Of a stretch of DNA of 64,000 nucleotides, positions 21,174 through 31,168 are shown piece after piece. Within the stretch, counting starts at the first letter, position 1, and every line of letters starts with the position of its first letter. Source of the DNA: Asterella californica. Lineage: Eukaryota > Streptophyta > Marchantiopsida > Marchantiales > Aytoniaceae. The notes beneath the pieces were generated by a model that made no database searches, was not told where the DNA came from, and saw only the letters and a list, made by a program, of their open reading frames with translations. Made by a program: the position numbers and the translations under genes. The stretch lies in contig JAYKYS010000009.1 in assembly GCA_036924285.1 (NCBI GenBank), forward strand, positions 25,834,001 to 25,898,000, given 5' to 3'.

Positions 21174-23093
21174 TATCGTGTCATATATTTTGTGCGTGAA
21201 GGATGTCCAGGAAAACGCGAGGTTCCTGGCTGTGGAGATGCTGTGTGCCAAACAGAGACAAGACAGAGAAGAACAACCACGAAAAAGAAATGCTGCGATA
21301 TATACCACTCAAACGTAACCCTAGTCTGAAATCGCCAAAACGTAGCTCAAAGCAAGAGGAACTTCTCTTTGCTAACAACCAGAGCCACAACAGTATCATG
21401 CGATCCAAACCCAAGTCCAAACCACATCCACACACTAGCTCTTGGCTAAAGCTAGCTACCACAAGCCGTACACAACCAACTAAGTCCCTAACGAACTCAA
21501 AAGAGCAAAATCCGTAGTGAAGGAACCGAAAAAGGTCTATCTGTGGACTTCCTCCTTTCGCCGAACGGACTTCAGATGTCGATAGGGTCTCCTCCGCTGA
21601 CTCCGGTAACCCAAGAAACCTTCAGATCCGACTCCTGATAGCCGAGATATCGCCGATTTTCGGTCGCAGGTGACCGAACCTTCGAAAACTCCTCCCTGCG
21701 GCTTAAAACCGCACACCACGCACAAACGGATCGTCTAAACTGATATCCGTCTTCCCTGGCAGATAGATCTAGCTACCCTGAACCCAACAAGACTCCAAAC
21801 AAGTCGTTTGGAGTTCCCCTTGCAAAACCACTCGAGAAATTTGGCCGCAGGTTGCAAAAAACTGACGTAAATCAGCTCCCTGCGGCTCAAACTTGCTCAC
21901 CACACTCAAACCAACAATCCAATTCACACACGGTCTTCTCCTATGAGTAGATGAAGACTCCTTGATCGCATAGGCACCAAGAACGAAGAGCTTGGCTCAC
22001 CGATCGCGAAGAACAGCCCAACCTCAGGTCACAGGTGAACGAAAATCTGATGTAAGCGCTTCCCTGCGAGCCAATTTCACTCAGAACTTCCAAACCGCCC
22101 GATGAAAACTGGTATCGTCTTCAATTTTCTGTAGAACTCGGTGTTCTGATCCCGTTGGATCCAAGGACAGCAAGTTTGGACTCCGGAACGGCCCGAACGG
22201 TCCAACTCTCCTTCACAGGTAACTGAAAATCTCAAATCTGTTTCCTGCGTCTCAATTTCACTCAGTACGCACTCTCCGATCCGTCTCTTCCCAAACCGTT
22301 TGAACCAATGCGTAGCCTGCACAGATCTGAACCCAACGACGCCTTGCGCGCTTGCATTGGACTTCCAAATCTCCCGCACCGTCCGCTGACAGGTCGCAGG
22401 CGCAAGCAAGCCCCTTAAGCAGCCCCCTTGTTACAGTCTGTACGTACGAAGTTCAACCCTCAATAATAAGAAGCAGGCCCCTTGCGTGTTTGATATAACG
22501 CCTGAAGCCCTAAATACCCAGTCAGCAAGTAACTAGGGGCCTAGCTTGATTTTACCTTTTTCCGAATCGCATAACTTCTTCTCTGGATGTCCAAACGAAA
22601 TAAACAAGATGCCCATGGAAAGCTGACAACGAGCTCTATCCATCTATGTGATAAAAGTAAAGATCCGAAGTTGCGCCAAAAGCTCGTAAGCTGAGGCCTA
22701 GCTTGTTTTCTCCATCTTTCGAGTCCTGTAACTCCTTCACTATGCGTCCAAACGAAGTAGACAAAGTGCCTATGGAATGCTGACAAGGAGCTCTATCCAC
22801 TGGTGCGATAAGAACGAAGATCCGAAGTGGTGCCAAAAACCCATAAGCTGGGGCCTAGCTTATTTTCTCCATCTTTCGAGTCCTGTAACTTCTCCACTAG
22901 GCGTCCAAACGAAGTAGACAAAGTGCCTTTGGAAAGCTGACAAGGAGCTCTACCCATCTATGCGATGAAAATGGAGATCGGAGATTGTGCCAAAATCCGT
23001 AAGCTGGGGCCTAGCTTGTCTTCTCATGAGTGTCTTTGGAGCGACAAGCATCGAAGTTTGTATTTCAGGTACGAGCCGGTCCACGACACGACA
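21174..23093 (-). repeat. 5' LTR of element B
   Basis: Matches 13,107-15,129 except for a 103-bp gap after 21,308 and scattered single changes. It also starts with TATCG in place of TGTCG on the plus strand and ends in CGACACGACA. The 157-bp tandem units are at 22,536-23,005. Confidence 0.85.
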
Positions 23094-23645
23094 CCGGGAG
23101 TTCACAGAAAACGCCTTCAGCTCAATACGCTTCCTGCGCTCAGCAATTCGACCTTGCCTTCTTGCTAGCTTCGAATCGATCCTAACCTCACTCAATTTCA
23201 CCTCGCTACCTCCTCACTCAAAGCTCACCCTCGAATCGGTCTTCTTAACCAAGAAGCGCTCTTGCTGCGGGAAGTCACAATCTGCTAATGCGCTTCCTGC
23301 GCATCTTCCCCGCAGTTTAAGGATTTCGATCCTCTCGACCTACCTAACCTGTTCGGTGCTACCTGGTAGGTGCACCTACTTCTTACGTGGTTAAGCTTCT
23401 ACGGTTGCCGTCTTCCGGAAGATACGTGTCTTCCGCCGTCTTCCGTCTTCCGAAGACACCACCGAGAAGACGCTTCCCGGAAGACGGTCGTCCTCCGAAG
23501 AAGTCAACTTCTTATTATAAAAAGATCGTAAGATCATCTTCCTTCTAAGGAAGCCGTAGTCTTAAGTTACAACGCTTCTTCAGTTATACAAACAAGTTAT
23601 TAATCTTAAAAATTTCAAAAATTCGTGAATCCTGTAATTTGTGGG
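23094..23645. other. Continuation of the GAAGAC-rich flank
   Basis: Resumes after element B the same sequence style seen before 13,107. At 23,405-23,515 the palindrome-like phrase GTCTTCCGGAAGAC and variants recur many times. No open frame is recognised. It ends where a Tat-like integrase remnant begins. Confidence 0.35.
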
Positions 23646-24900
23646 CACCACAAGTACTATGATCTGTAAAGATATTTACAGACTTTGCAGTGTCCAAAAG
23701 AAATAGATGCTGAACAGCGAACAGTCTTCATACACCAGGCAGGATCATACGAGTTGAAGAATGAGATACTATTCAGAAAGGGGCCTGATGAAGAACTGCG
23801 AAGATGTCTGGAAGTGCACGAGATACCGCAAGTGGTAGGTATACTACACTCGGAACCTCAAGGAGGACACTATGCACTGAGGAACACGATGAAGAAGATT
23901 CTCTCAGCTGGATACTGGTGACCAACAATATACAAAGATGTTCATGAGATCATCAAGAAGTGTGATAGTTGTCAACGAGTGGATAAGCCTACACCAATCA
24001 CTCAGTGGCCGCTACATCCGATACTTCCATTAGCACCATTCGAGAAGTGGGGCATTGATTTTGTGGGACCTATACAACCTGCAACACATCACACTAGAAG
24101 AAGGTACATTTTGATAGCTACTGATTATGCAACGAAGATGGTTGAAGCAACAGCTACCAAGAAAGATGACGCATCTACTGTAGCTGAGTTTTTGTACATG
24201 CAAATCATTACTCGATATGGATGCCCATTGGAGTTGATGAGTGACTGAGGTACTCTTTTCTTGAACAAGATGATAGAGGAATTGATAGACTATTTTGGTA
24301 TAAAGCACCGAAAGACAACGCCGTATAATCCAAAAGCTAATGGATTAACGGAGAAGTCTAATGGAGTGCTGTGCAAAATTCTGAATAAGGTGACAGTGAA
24401 TCATGCGTATGATTAGGATACAAAGTTACCGACTATCTTGTGGATATTTCGGAATGCAGAAAAGATAACGATCCGTCAGACACTCTTTTTCCTAACATAT
24501 GGCATGACACCGATCATGCGAGTTGAATTTGATGTACCTACTTACAGAATTTTGTATGAAGATAGACGGTCAATGGAGGAGAGCCAACTGTTATGACTCA
24601 AGAGTCTGATGACACTCGAGGCAGACCGCAAGGAGTCCAAGCGATTAATGGAGGTCATTTAAATGAAGCGGAAAGAGAAGCATGATAAGAAGATCCGTAA
24701 AGTGGACATCAAAGATGGTGATTTAGTGCTGCTATATGACAATAGATACACTAAATTTCCAGGGAAGTTACACTTACGTTGGATGGGTCCTTATAAAGTA
24801 ATGCGTCATTGTAGTAATGGTTCGGTTCAGTTGGAAGAACTCGATGGAATATTGTTAGCCACTCGAGTCAATGGATAGAGAATCAAGAGATACTACTCTT
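23646..24900 (+). pseudogene. Tat-like Ty3/gypsy integrase remnant
   Basis: Plus-strand sequence in one main frame broken by stops at about 23,660, 23,921, 24,246, 24,413, 24,594, 24,661 and 24,876. It starts at the end of RNase H (RYLQTLQCP) and covers the integrase zinc region (CDSCQRV), the core with GIDFVGP (first Asp), a second Asp region at LMSD, TPYNPKANG and TEKSNG (Glu), and a C-terminal module with LRWMGPYKV. It is close to the minus-strand interior at 48,169-49,603. The RT, protease and gag parts are missing, so it is a dead fragment. The polypurine tract and start of a 3' LTR follow. Confidence 0.85.
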
Positions 24901-24927
24901 GAGTGTTCGCGGGGTCGCTTCACAACT

Positions 24928-25074
24928 GAGAGGGGGAGTATGTGAAGCTTTGATTTTTTTTTGTTAATTAATTGATTAGTTGTAAAGATAAAAAGAATAT
25001 GTAGTAGAAGATGGAAGATAGAAGATAGGAGTAGAATAGTGTTAATTAGGAGTTTAGTGAAGAATCTATGTTCT
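24928..25074 (+). repeat. Polypurine tract and LTR start of the Tat-like remnant
   Basis: GAGAGGGGGAGTATG at 24,928-24,942 is followed by TGAAGCTTTGATTTTT. The Tat-like element at 45,018-53,646 has GAGAAGGGGAGTAGG and then TGAAGCCTTGGATTTT at the same place on its strand. Only the first part of the LTR is present. Confidence 0.65.
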
Positions 25075-25175
25075 GGAGAAAATCTTATCTCAACTGTCTT
25101 CATAAATTTGATAGATTCCTCCAGAATAGAGAAATCTATCAAATTTATGGAGACAGTTGGGATAAGATTTTCTCC
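25075..25175. repeat. 43-bp inverted repeat with 15-base loop
   Basis: Arms 25,075-25,117 and 25,133-25,175 are reverse complements with only two mismatches (both T/C type). A transcript would fold as a long near-perfect hairpin. No transposase or target duplication is seen. It may be a fold-back element or a small-RNA precursor; neither is proven. Confidence 0.8.
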
Positions 25176-25456
25176 TAGTTGAGTTCTTCAAACGAAGAAC
25201 TTTCTAACGATGTGTTGTGTGAGGCAAATGGAGTCTGAACGACGAAGTTATAGCAGATTGAAGATGTGGCGAAGTTGAAGAAGAATGACCCCGTAGTACT
25301 ACGAGCACCGAAGAACATGTTGCGACCCTCAGTCTCAAGGTCGGACGCAGACGCGAACAATAGAACCCTAGTGGACTTGCGTTAGGTTGTGAACGCTGCG
25401 AGTAGGACTAAACGGCTTGACCGCAAGTCGAGATCAGATGAACCCTAAGTGGTTCT
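25176..25456. other. Unassigned spacer
   Basis: No gene, repeat or motif recognised between the hairpin and copia copy 1. Short minus-strand frames here have no recognisable motif. Confidence 0.3.
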
Positions 25457-25685
25457 TGTAGAAAGATCGATACTTCGAGGACACTCCAAGAAGAGAGAGA
25501 GCGAGTAGACAAGGAAGTAAAATAGGAATGAGATGAGAGAGGCTTTGCCTCTCTCTGTATATATAGTGGAGGTGAGTACAAGGGAAACCCTAATGGTGGG
25601 TTAGCCCTCTAACTAACTGTAACAACCCTAACCACTTCGGCTAATGTTAGCCGTCGATCTACTAGAGCTTGGGACTATATCAACA
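25457..25685 (-). repeat. 3' LTR of copia copy 1
   Basis: Starts TGTAGAAAG and ends ATATCAACA on the plus strand, i.e. TGTTGATAT...CTTTCTACA on the element strand. It matches the 227- and 223-bp LTRs of copy 2. A purine tract (GAAGGGGAG on the element strand) lies just inside at 25,686-25,695. Confidence 0.85.
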
Positions 25686-25789
25686 CTCCCCTTCAAGCTC
25701 ATCTTTACATCCTGTACTCCTAGACAATGTCTGAAAGCATCAAACTTATCTCTAGGCAATGCCTTAGTGAAGATATCGGCAACCTGATC

Positions 25790-27394
25790 TCATGTGCTCT
25801 CATAACTAAACTCAATCTCTCCTACAAGGACCTTCTCTCTAATAAAGTGATAGTGCACCTCAATGTGCTTCGTCCTAGCATGGAAAACATGATTACTAGC
25901 TAACTTCATGCTGCTAATGTTATCTGTATATACAACAACATGATCTGTACACTCCACACCAATAACAGATAGCAGACATCGAAGCCAAATTGATTCGCAT
26001 GTTGCGTTCGTTGCTCCTCGGTACTCTGCTTCTGTGGATGACAAAGCAACTGTGGGTTGCTTCTTAGAAGCCCAACTTATAGCAGCGCTTCCAAGTCCAA
26101 AAGCGTAACTTGACATGGATCTCTTGTCGACACTTCTTGCCCAATCAGCATATGTGTAGCCATGTAACAACAATGGTCCACCGTATCGATAGTGAAGTCC
26201 GTACTGCATCGAGAACTTCACGTAGCGGAGGATCCGCTTGACAACCTCAAAGTGTGGTCTCCGTGATGACTGCATGAATTGACTAATCAGACCGACGGCA
26301 TAGCTCAAGTCTGGTCTAGTGATCGTCAAGTAGATAAGACTCCCAACCATCCGTGTGTACATGCGTGGATCATCAAGTAACTCACCATCCTCTGCTCTTA
26401 GCTTTACTCCTTGCTCTAATGGTGTAGCAATGGATTTGCAATCAAGCATACCAAATCTCTCAAGCATACTGAGAGCATACTGTCGCTGTACAAGCCAAAC
26501 ATCCTTCTCATCTCTAATGAACTCCACAGCAAGGAAGTACTTGAGTTCTCTTAACTCCATCATCTCGAACTCAGATTTCAAGTGATCCTTGATCTAGGAA
26601 ATAAGCTCCTTATAGTTACCGGTAATGATCAAGTCATCAACATAGATGGTGATCACAACAATCCGGTCTTGTATTCTCAATGAATACAAGGTAGAGTCTG
26701 AACTACAAAGGTGGAAACCAAGAGACTGCAAGTAAGAATTGATCTTTGCATACCATGCTCTTGGTGTCTGTTTCAGACCATAGAGAGCCTTCCGTAACTT
26801 ACATACACGAGAAGGGAACTTAGGATCCTCATAACCAAGAGGTTGCTGCATATAGACCTCCTCCTCAAGATCGCCGTTGAGGAAGGCGTTCTTGAAGTCC
26901 ATCTGGTGCATCTTTCAACCTTTCTGAGTTGCAACTGCAACTGCTGTACGAATAGTCACCATCTTCGCAACAAGAGCAAAGCTCTCCTCAAAATCAACTC
27001 CATGTTGCTGTGCGTAGCCCTTAGCTACCAATCTGACCTTGTACCGACACACGGTACCATCCGAGTTGCGCTTGACCTTGAAGACCCACCTGCAACCAAT
27101 CGCTTTCTTACCCTGAGGTAAGTCTACCAACTCCCAAGTCTGTTGGTGATGAAGTGCAGCAAGTTCAGCTTCCATAGCACTTACTCATTGGGCCTTGTGC
27201 ATCGCCTCCTCAAGCGAACTCGGTTCCTGTTCTTGAAGAACATTGGTCATATATGCATGGTGCGCAGCAAGAAAACCTTCATGCATATACCTACTCACTG
27301 GATGTTTTGTCTGCTCATATCTGCAGGAGGTAATTGGTGCACTAGTCACCTCTCCTTGCAACTGATCTGATGTAGATGCCAAGGTCTGGGACAA
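25790..27394 (-). pseudogene. Reverse transcriptase and RNase H of copia copy 1
   Basis: From high to low coordinates: linker (27,394-27,185), RT start with LVDLPQGKKAIGCRWVFK (27,175-26,915), RT core with MDFKNAFLNGDLEE, LYGLKQTPRAW and the catalytic YVDD (26,911-26,594), then the RT C-terminus and RNase H (26,581-25,790) with EAEY, YTDN and the HxxxRE stretch typical of copia. Stops at about 27,182, 26,912, 26,591 and 25,787 interrupt the frame. The active-site residues themselves are kept. This segment is absent from copy 2. Confidence 0.85.
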
Positions 27395-27557
27395 AGTATC
27401 CAGTGGATGTGAAAATCCACATATCTGGATGAGTCAAACATACGCTGCAATAGCACACGCTCATCTTGTGTAGAAACTACACTAGTTCCACTAGGCTGTG
27501 TTACATGGACTCAAGCATTTAACAACAGCTCTATGTGCAATAGACTCTGATATGGAA

Positions 27558-28853
27558 TCAGTGATCTCCAGATCCTCCACTCAACGTACTACCCTGAGGT
27601 ACTACAGTGGACTGACTCCTTGGTTCTACAGTAGGTACAGGGATGGCTACGACATGCGCAGGTGCAAACCAAGACTGTAGTTCATAAAAAACGACATCTC
27701 TACTGATATAGAACTGCTTGGACCAAGGATTGTAGCACCTATATCTTTTCGTATCAGAAGCATAACCAAGGAAGATACATCTATCTGCTTTCGGATCTAG
27801 TTTCTTACGTCTTTCATCAAGTATGTGCACATAACAAATACATCCAAAAACTTTAAGGAAAGAGTAATCAGGCTTATTGTCTGTGAAGATCTCCATCGGT
27901 GTCTTGTTGTGGACTGCCGCTGTAGACGTCCGGTTCATCAGATACACCGCACATGAAACACCTTCTGCCTAATAAGGTCTAGGTATGGTCTTCTCGTTCA
28001 ACATTGCACGAGCAGCTTCTACTATGTGTCGATTCTTGCGCTCCGCAACCTCGTTCTACTGCGGACTGTAACTGCATGTCTTTTGGCGTCGAATACCATA
28101 CTCACGCAGATATGCATCGAACTCTCCAAAAAGGAACTCGCCTCCTCCATTAGATCTCAAACAGAGGATAGATGCTCCAGACTGTTTCTCCACCAACTTG
28201 CGGAAAGTCCGGAATGCTGACAGTACTTCGGCAGAGGACTTGTTTCTCAACAAATAGATCCAAGTAGAGCGCGAATGATCGTCAATGAACGACACAAAGT
28301 ACGAGAAACTGGTCATACTTGGCTGAGAAGCAGTCCATACATCAATGTGAACAAGCTCCAGAAGCTTGTTCGCTCTACTACCTGATCCCTTAAAGGGCTA
28401 TCTAGCTTGCTTGCCGAATTGACACGCTACACAAACTCCAGTGGGCTCACTGGATTCGAATTTGGGCAGACCTGTAACCAGGTCAGAACTCGGAAGACTT
28501 TTCAGCCTCTAGAAGTTCATGTGCCCAATTCGCTTGTGTCAGATGTCAATGTCAAACACAACTGGACCACTCTGTCCATACATGGCAACTTGTAACTTAG
28601 GCGTAGATGCATCTAGTTTAAACAGTCTACCACTCTTGATACCTCGAGCTATGACAATGCTATTAAAATCTTCAATAAAGCATCCATCTTTATTGAAGCG
28701 CACCTGCAGACCCTGCTCTATCAACTGTCCTACAGATAGTAGGTTTCTAGTCAACGTGGGTACATGTAAGACATTCCGTATACCAGTAAACGTTGAAGCA
28801 AGAATGGTCAAGTGGAATGTTATCCTTGTGCTGGATCTTGTGCTTGATGTCAT
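27558..28853 (-). pseudogene. Integrase and gag-pre-integrase region of copia copy 1
   Basis: 28,853-28,539 carries the region before integrase (VLHVPTLTRNLLSVGQLIEQ). 28,316-28,056 has the integrase core start (FVSFIDDHSRSTW, LRSNGGGEF, where copy 2 has RSDGGDEF) and 27,947-27,558 the C-terminal part (VFGCICYVH, KCIFLGY-like CIFLGYASD). Several stops break the frame. The second catalytic Asp is changed to Asn (RSNGG), so even a restored frame would lack a key residue. Confidence 0.8.
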
Positions 28854-29319
28854 CTCCTGTCGTCATAAACTGTGGAGTCTCCACAGGCTCGAGTGAACTA
28901 AATCACTCCCAATGGGGAATCATGTGACTGGTGGCGCCGTAGTCGATCACCCAGTCAGTCTGTGGCTCGAAAGCCGCATAACTCTGATGCATAGTAATCA
29001 GCAACTACTCCGAATAGACATGCTCAGTGACTGCATAGCCTTGCTGGTTGCTGTTTCCTTGTTGGGGGTTGTTGTCGTGTTGTTCTCTTTGATCGTTCTG
29101 CTTCTTGTAGCACTGATTCGCATTGTGGCCTTGCTTCTTGCAGTAGTTGCAGGAACCATGCGCTCTTCTTTGGTTGTTGTTGGAACCAGACTGTTGCTGG
29201 TTCTGCTGCTGCGATTGCTGTTGCTGTCCGCGACCCCGTCTACGTCCAACACCTTTGCCACGACCTCTACCTCGAGATCCTCCAAAACCTGCAAAATATA
29301 CAGATTCTTGCTGACCCGT
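28854..29319 (-). pseudogene. gag C-terminus with zinc knuckle, copia copy 1
   Basis: Encodes an Arg/Gly-rich stretch, a Gln/Asn-rich stretch and the zinc knuckle CNYCKKQGHNANQC (C-x2-C-x4-H-x4-C), intact here but damaged in copy 2. The protease Asp-Ser-Gly region lies just downstream near 28,940. The antisense strand shows a hydrophobic frame which is only the mirror of the Gln/Asn codons. Confidence 0.75.
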
Positions 29320-30601
29320 TGTCGCACTACTTGGCGGCTACATGTTATATTTCTACTCCGACGCTTGAGTTTAGTAGTTCTAGAAGTTAGCTTATATTAC
29401 TTCTAGTCATTTATGTATATGTTTGACACCCTTGCATACGGTGTTAACATTATTTTGAGTCTTAGTAGGTTGATTACCATGTTGATAGGGCTTAAGCTCA
29501 TGGGTTGTATTTGCGTGTCGCCCATGCACGCTTTCTAGCTGATTTAAGTTATTTTTCGGGGCTGCGTGTCGTTTTAAGTAATTTAAGTTTTACGATGGTA
29601 CTCTAGGGGGCTTGACGTGGTAGCCTATGAGTAAAACTAAGTTGCCACGTGGTTTAGGGTACTAAAGGACAACCAAGTGGAGCTATGAACTCCCATTGGT
29701 CCGTTTTTGTCTTTTGTTAAACTCTAAATTTAGAAACAGAGCTCTAGAGTGGAGTTCGAGCATTTGATGAGGGATCTTCGAAATCTGAGAGCACAGGGAG
29801 AGAGGTCTCGTCATGCCAAGCACTTCCAGTGAAAATTTCGATCAATTTGAGTCAATAAAGACGGAGTTATGAGCAATTGAAGTTCGGATTGTGCTAGAAT
29901 TGAATCATTTTGGTTGGATTTAGGGTTTTCAGTGTCACTCGCAGCAGATTTGAGGAAATTGCTTCAAAACTTCGAGGTTGTGTTCTCCGCCAGCAGGGCT
30001 ACGATTTCACAAAAAGTTTCATATCGATTGAGCAACTGAGTAATTCAGGGCGGCCGCTGAAGCTGAGGGGGTCTGAAAAGCTCTTAATCTAGAGCAGCGA
30101 CTTCAGAGGAGGAGATCTACAGTTCTGTGTACATTCAGGAGTCCCAACTTCACAGGGATGTTCGGCACCCTGTAGACTGCAAATCCTGTAAGAAACTTCA
30201 AAATTGATCGAGCCAAACTCCTGTTATAGGTTGAAATAGCCAGCTAGGTACCAGAAATTGCCGTAGTTTTCTTGCTCAAAACTTTTCTGTTCATATCTCC
30301 GTGTCAGAATTTGATCTCAGGCTGAAATTTCGTCTGTGAGTTCAGTAGTACCTCATTTGCATGTAGGGGAAGTTTAGAGGTCTAAACCTTCATAGTTTTC
30401 CTCTCCGTGAGTGTCAAAGTTCACCGCCAAATCCTATTACTGCCAGCTAGACCTGAATTTCGCCTTCTGGGTATATTACTAGATCTTACACATCTGTGTG
30501 AGTGTTTATAGCCCTACTGTGACCTGAAAGCCAACCTCTTGAGTGAACAACCACAGCCAGAAGCCCGGCGCTTTCCTAGGTAGATGGATTACACTCCGAC
30601 A
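29320..30601. mobile_element. Probable solo LTR inserted in copia gag
   Basis: Comparison with copy 2 shows that 1,282 bases interrupt gag here. The insert starts TGTCGCACTAC and ends ACTCCGACA, so it has TG...CA ends with a 5-base terminal inverted match, and CCGT is duplicated on both sides (29,316-29,319 and 30,602-30,605). No coding motif is found inside. This is what a solo LTR left by recombination looks like. Its family is unknown to me; a full-length relative would give the orientation. Confidence 0.75.
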
Positions 30602-31168
30602 CCGTCGAAGTAGAACTCCCCAGTAGGTGCAGCTCCTCTCCTAACATCATAGGAACAAGCTCATTAAACCGCAGAAGGGGTTCTCTGGTCGAAATCGATG
30701 TTATGAACTGTTTGTACTCTGCAGGCAGTCTCTGCAATGTGGCTCCGATCAAGACAATGGGATCAATCTCGATTTTGACAGAAGATAGTTGATCCGTGAG
30801 CTGCTTGACATGGTTCACATAGTCGTTGATGCACATCGACCCCTTCTTCACAGTGTTGAACTGATGTAGCAATTGTAGCTTCCGCGCCTCTGTTCCAGAT
30901 TGAAACAGACACGCGAGTGCATCCCAAGCTTTCTTGGGCGTATCGCAATCCTGAATGTGACCGATCATCGATGCTGAGACTGTCAGCGTGATGTAGTGAA
31001 TAGTCTGATATGAGCGCTTCTTCCACTCCTTGAATTTCGGGTCAGAAATTGGCACTTCAGGCGTTTTCTCCTCTTCAGTGATAAGATCTCATAGATCTTG
31101 TCCCTGTAGGAAAGTCTTCATCCGGAACTTCCACACTTGGTAGTTGTTCTTGTCGAGCTTCTCTCCAG
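30602..31168 (-). pseudogene. gag N-terminal part of copia copy 1
   Basis: Open from 31,055 and matching copy 2 gag at 55,940-56,470 (KEWKKRSYQTIHYITLTVSA, MGHIQDCDTPKKAW-like). A TGG-to-TGA change in the WDLITEE segment breaks it near 31,088. The frame across the deletion that shifts copy 2 (near 56,340) is intact here. Upstream it is cut at 31,168. Confidence 0.8.

Larger units (their letters stand above)
13107..23093 (-). mobile_element. Ty3/gypsy LTR retrotransposon, element B (nearly intact)
   Basis: A 9,987-bp minus-strand element with LTRs of 2,023 and 1,920 bp, flanked by CCGG on both sides (13,103-13,106 and 23,094-23,097), a likely 4-bp target duplication. Gag, protease and an uninterrupted 1,156-codon pol lie inside. 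The LTRs differ by one 103-bp gap and only about ten to fifteen substitutions by eye (over 99% identity), so insertion is recent. Pol keeps all expected active residues. The open questions are one TAG between gag and protease and a 4-base overlap before pol. It is inserted in the coiled-coil coding repeat. Confidence 0.9.
25457..31168 (-). mobile_element. Ty1/copia retrotransposon, copy 1 (5' truncated)
   Basis: Minus-strand element with a 229-bp 3' LTR at 25,457-25,685, followed inward by RNase H, RT, integrase, protease and gag, the Ty1/copia order. Gag is split by a 1,282-bp insertion. The element ends abruptly at 31,168, about twelve codons into gag, where an A-like gypsy fragment starts, so the primer site and 5' LTR are gone. 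It is closely related to copy 2 at 55,009-61,158 and preserves the RT that copy 2 has lost. Confidence 0.88.

Noticed and set aside
28912..29406. Plus-strand frame with long runs of Leu, Val and Ile that looks like a membrane protein
   Set aside because: It is the antisense of the Gln/Asn-rich gag segment of copia copy 1 (CAA/CAG/AAC codons read backwards). The same happens at 56,624-56,896 opposite copy 2.
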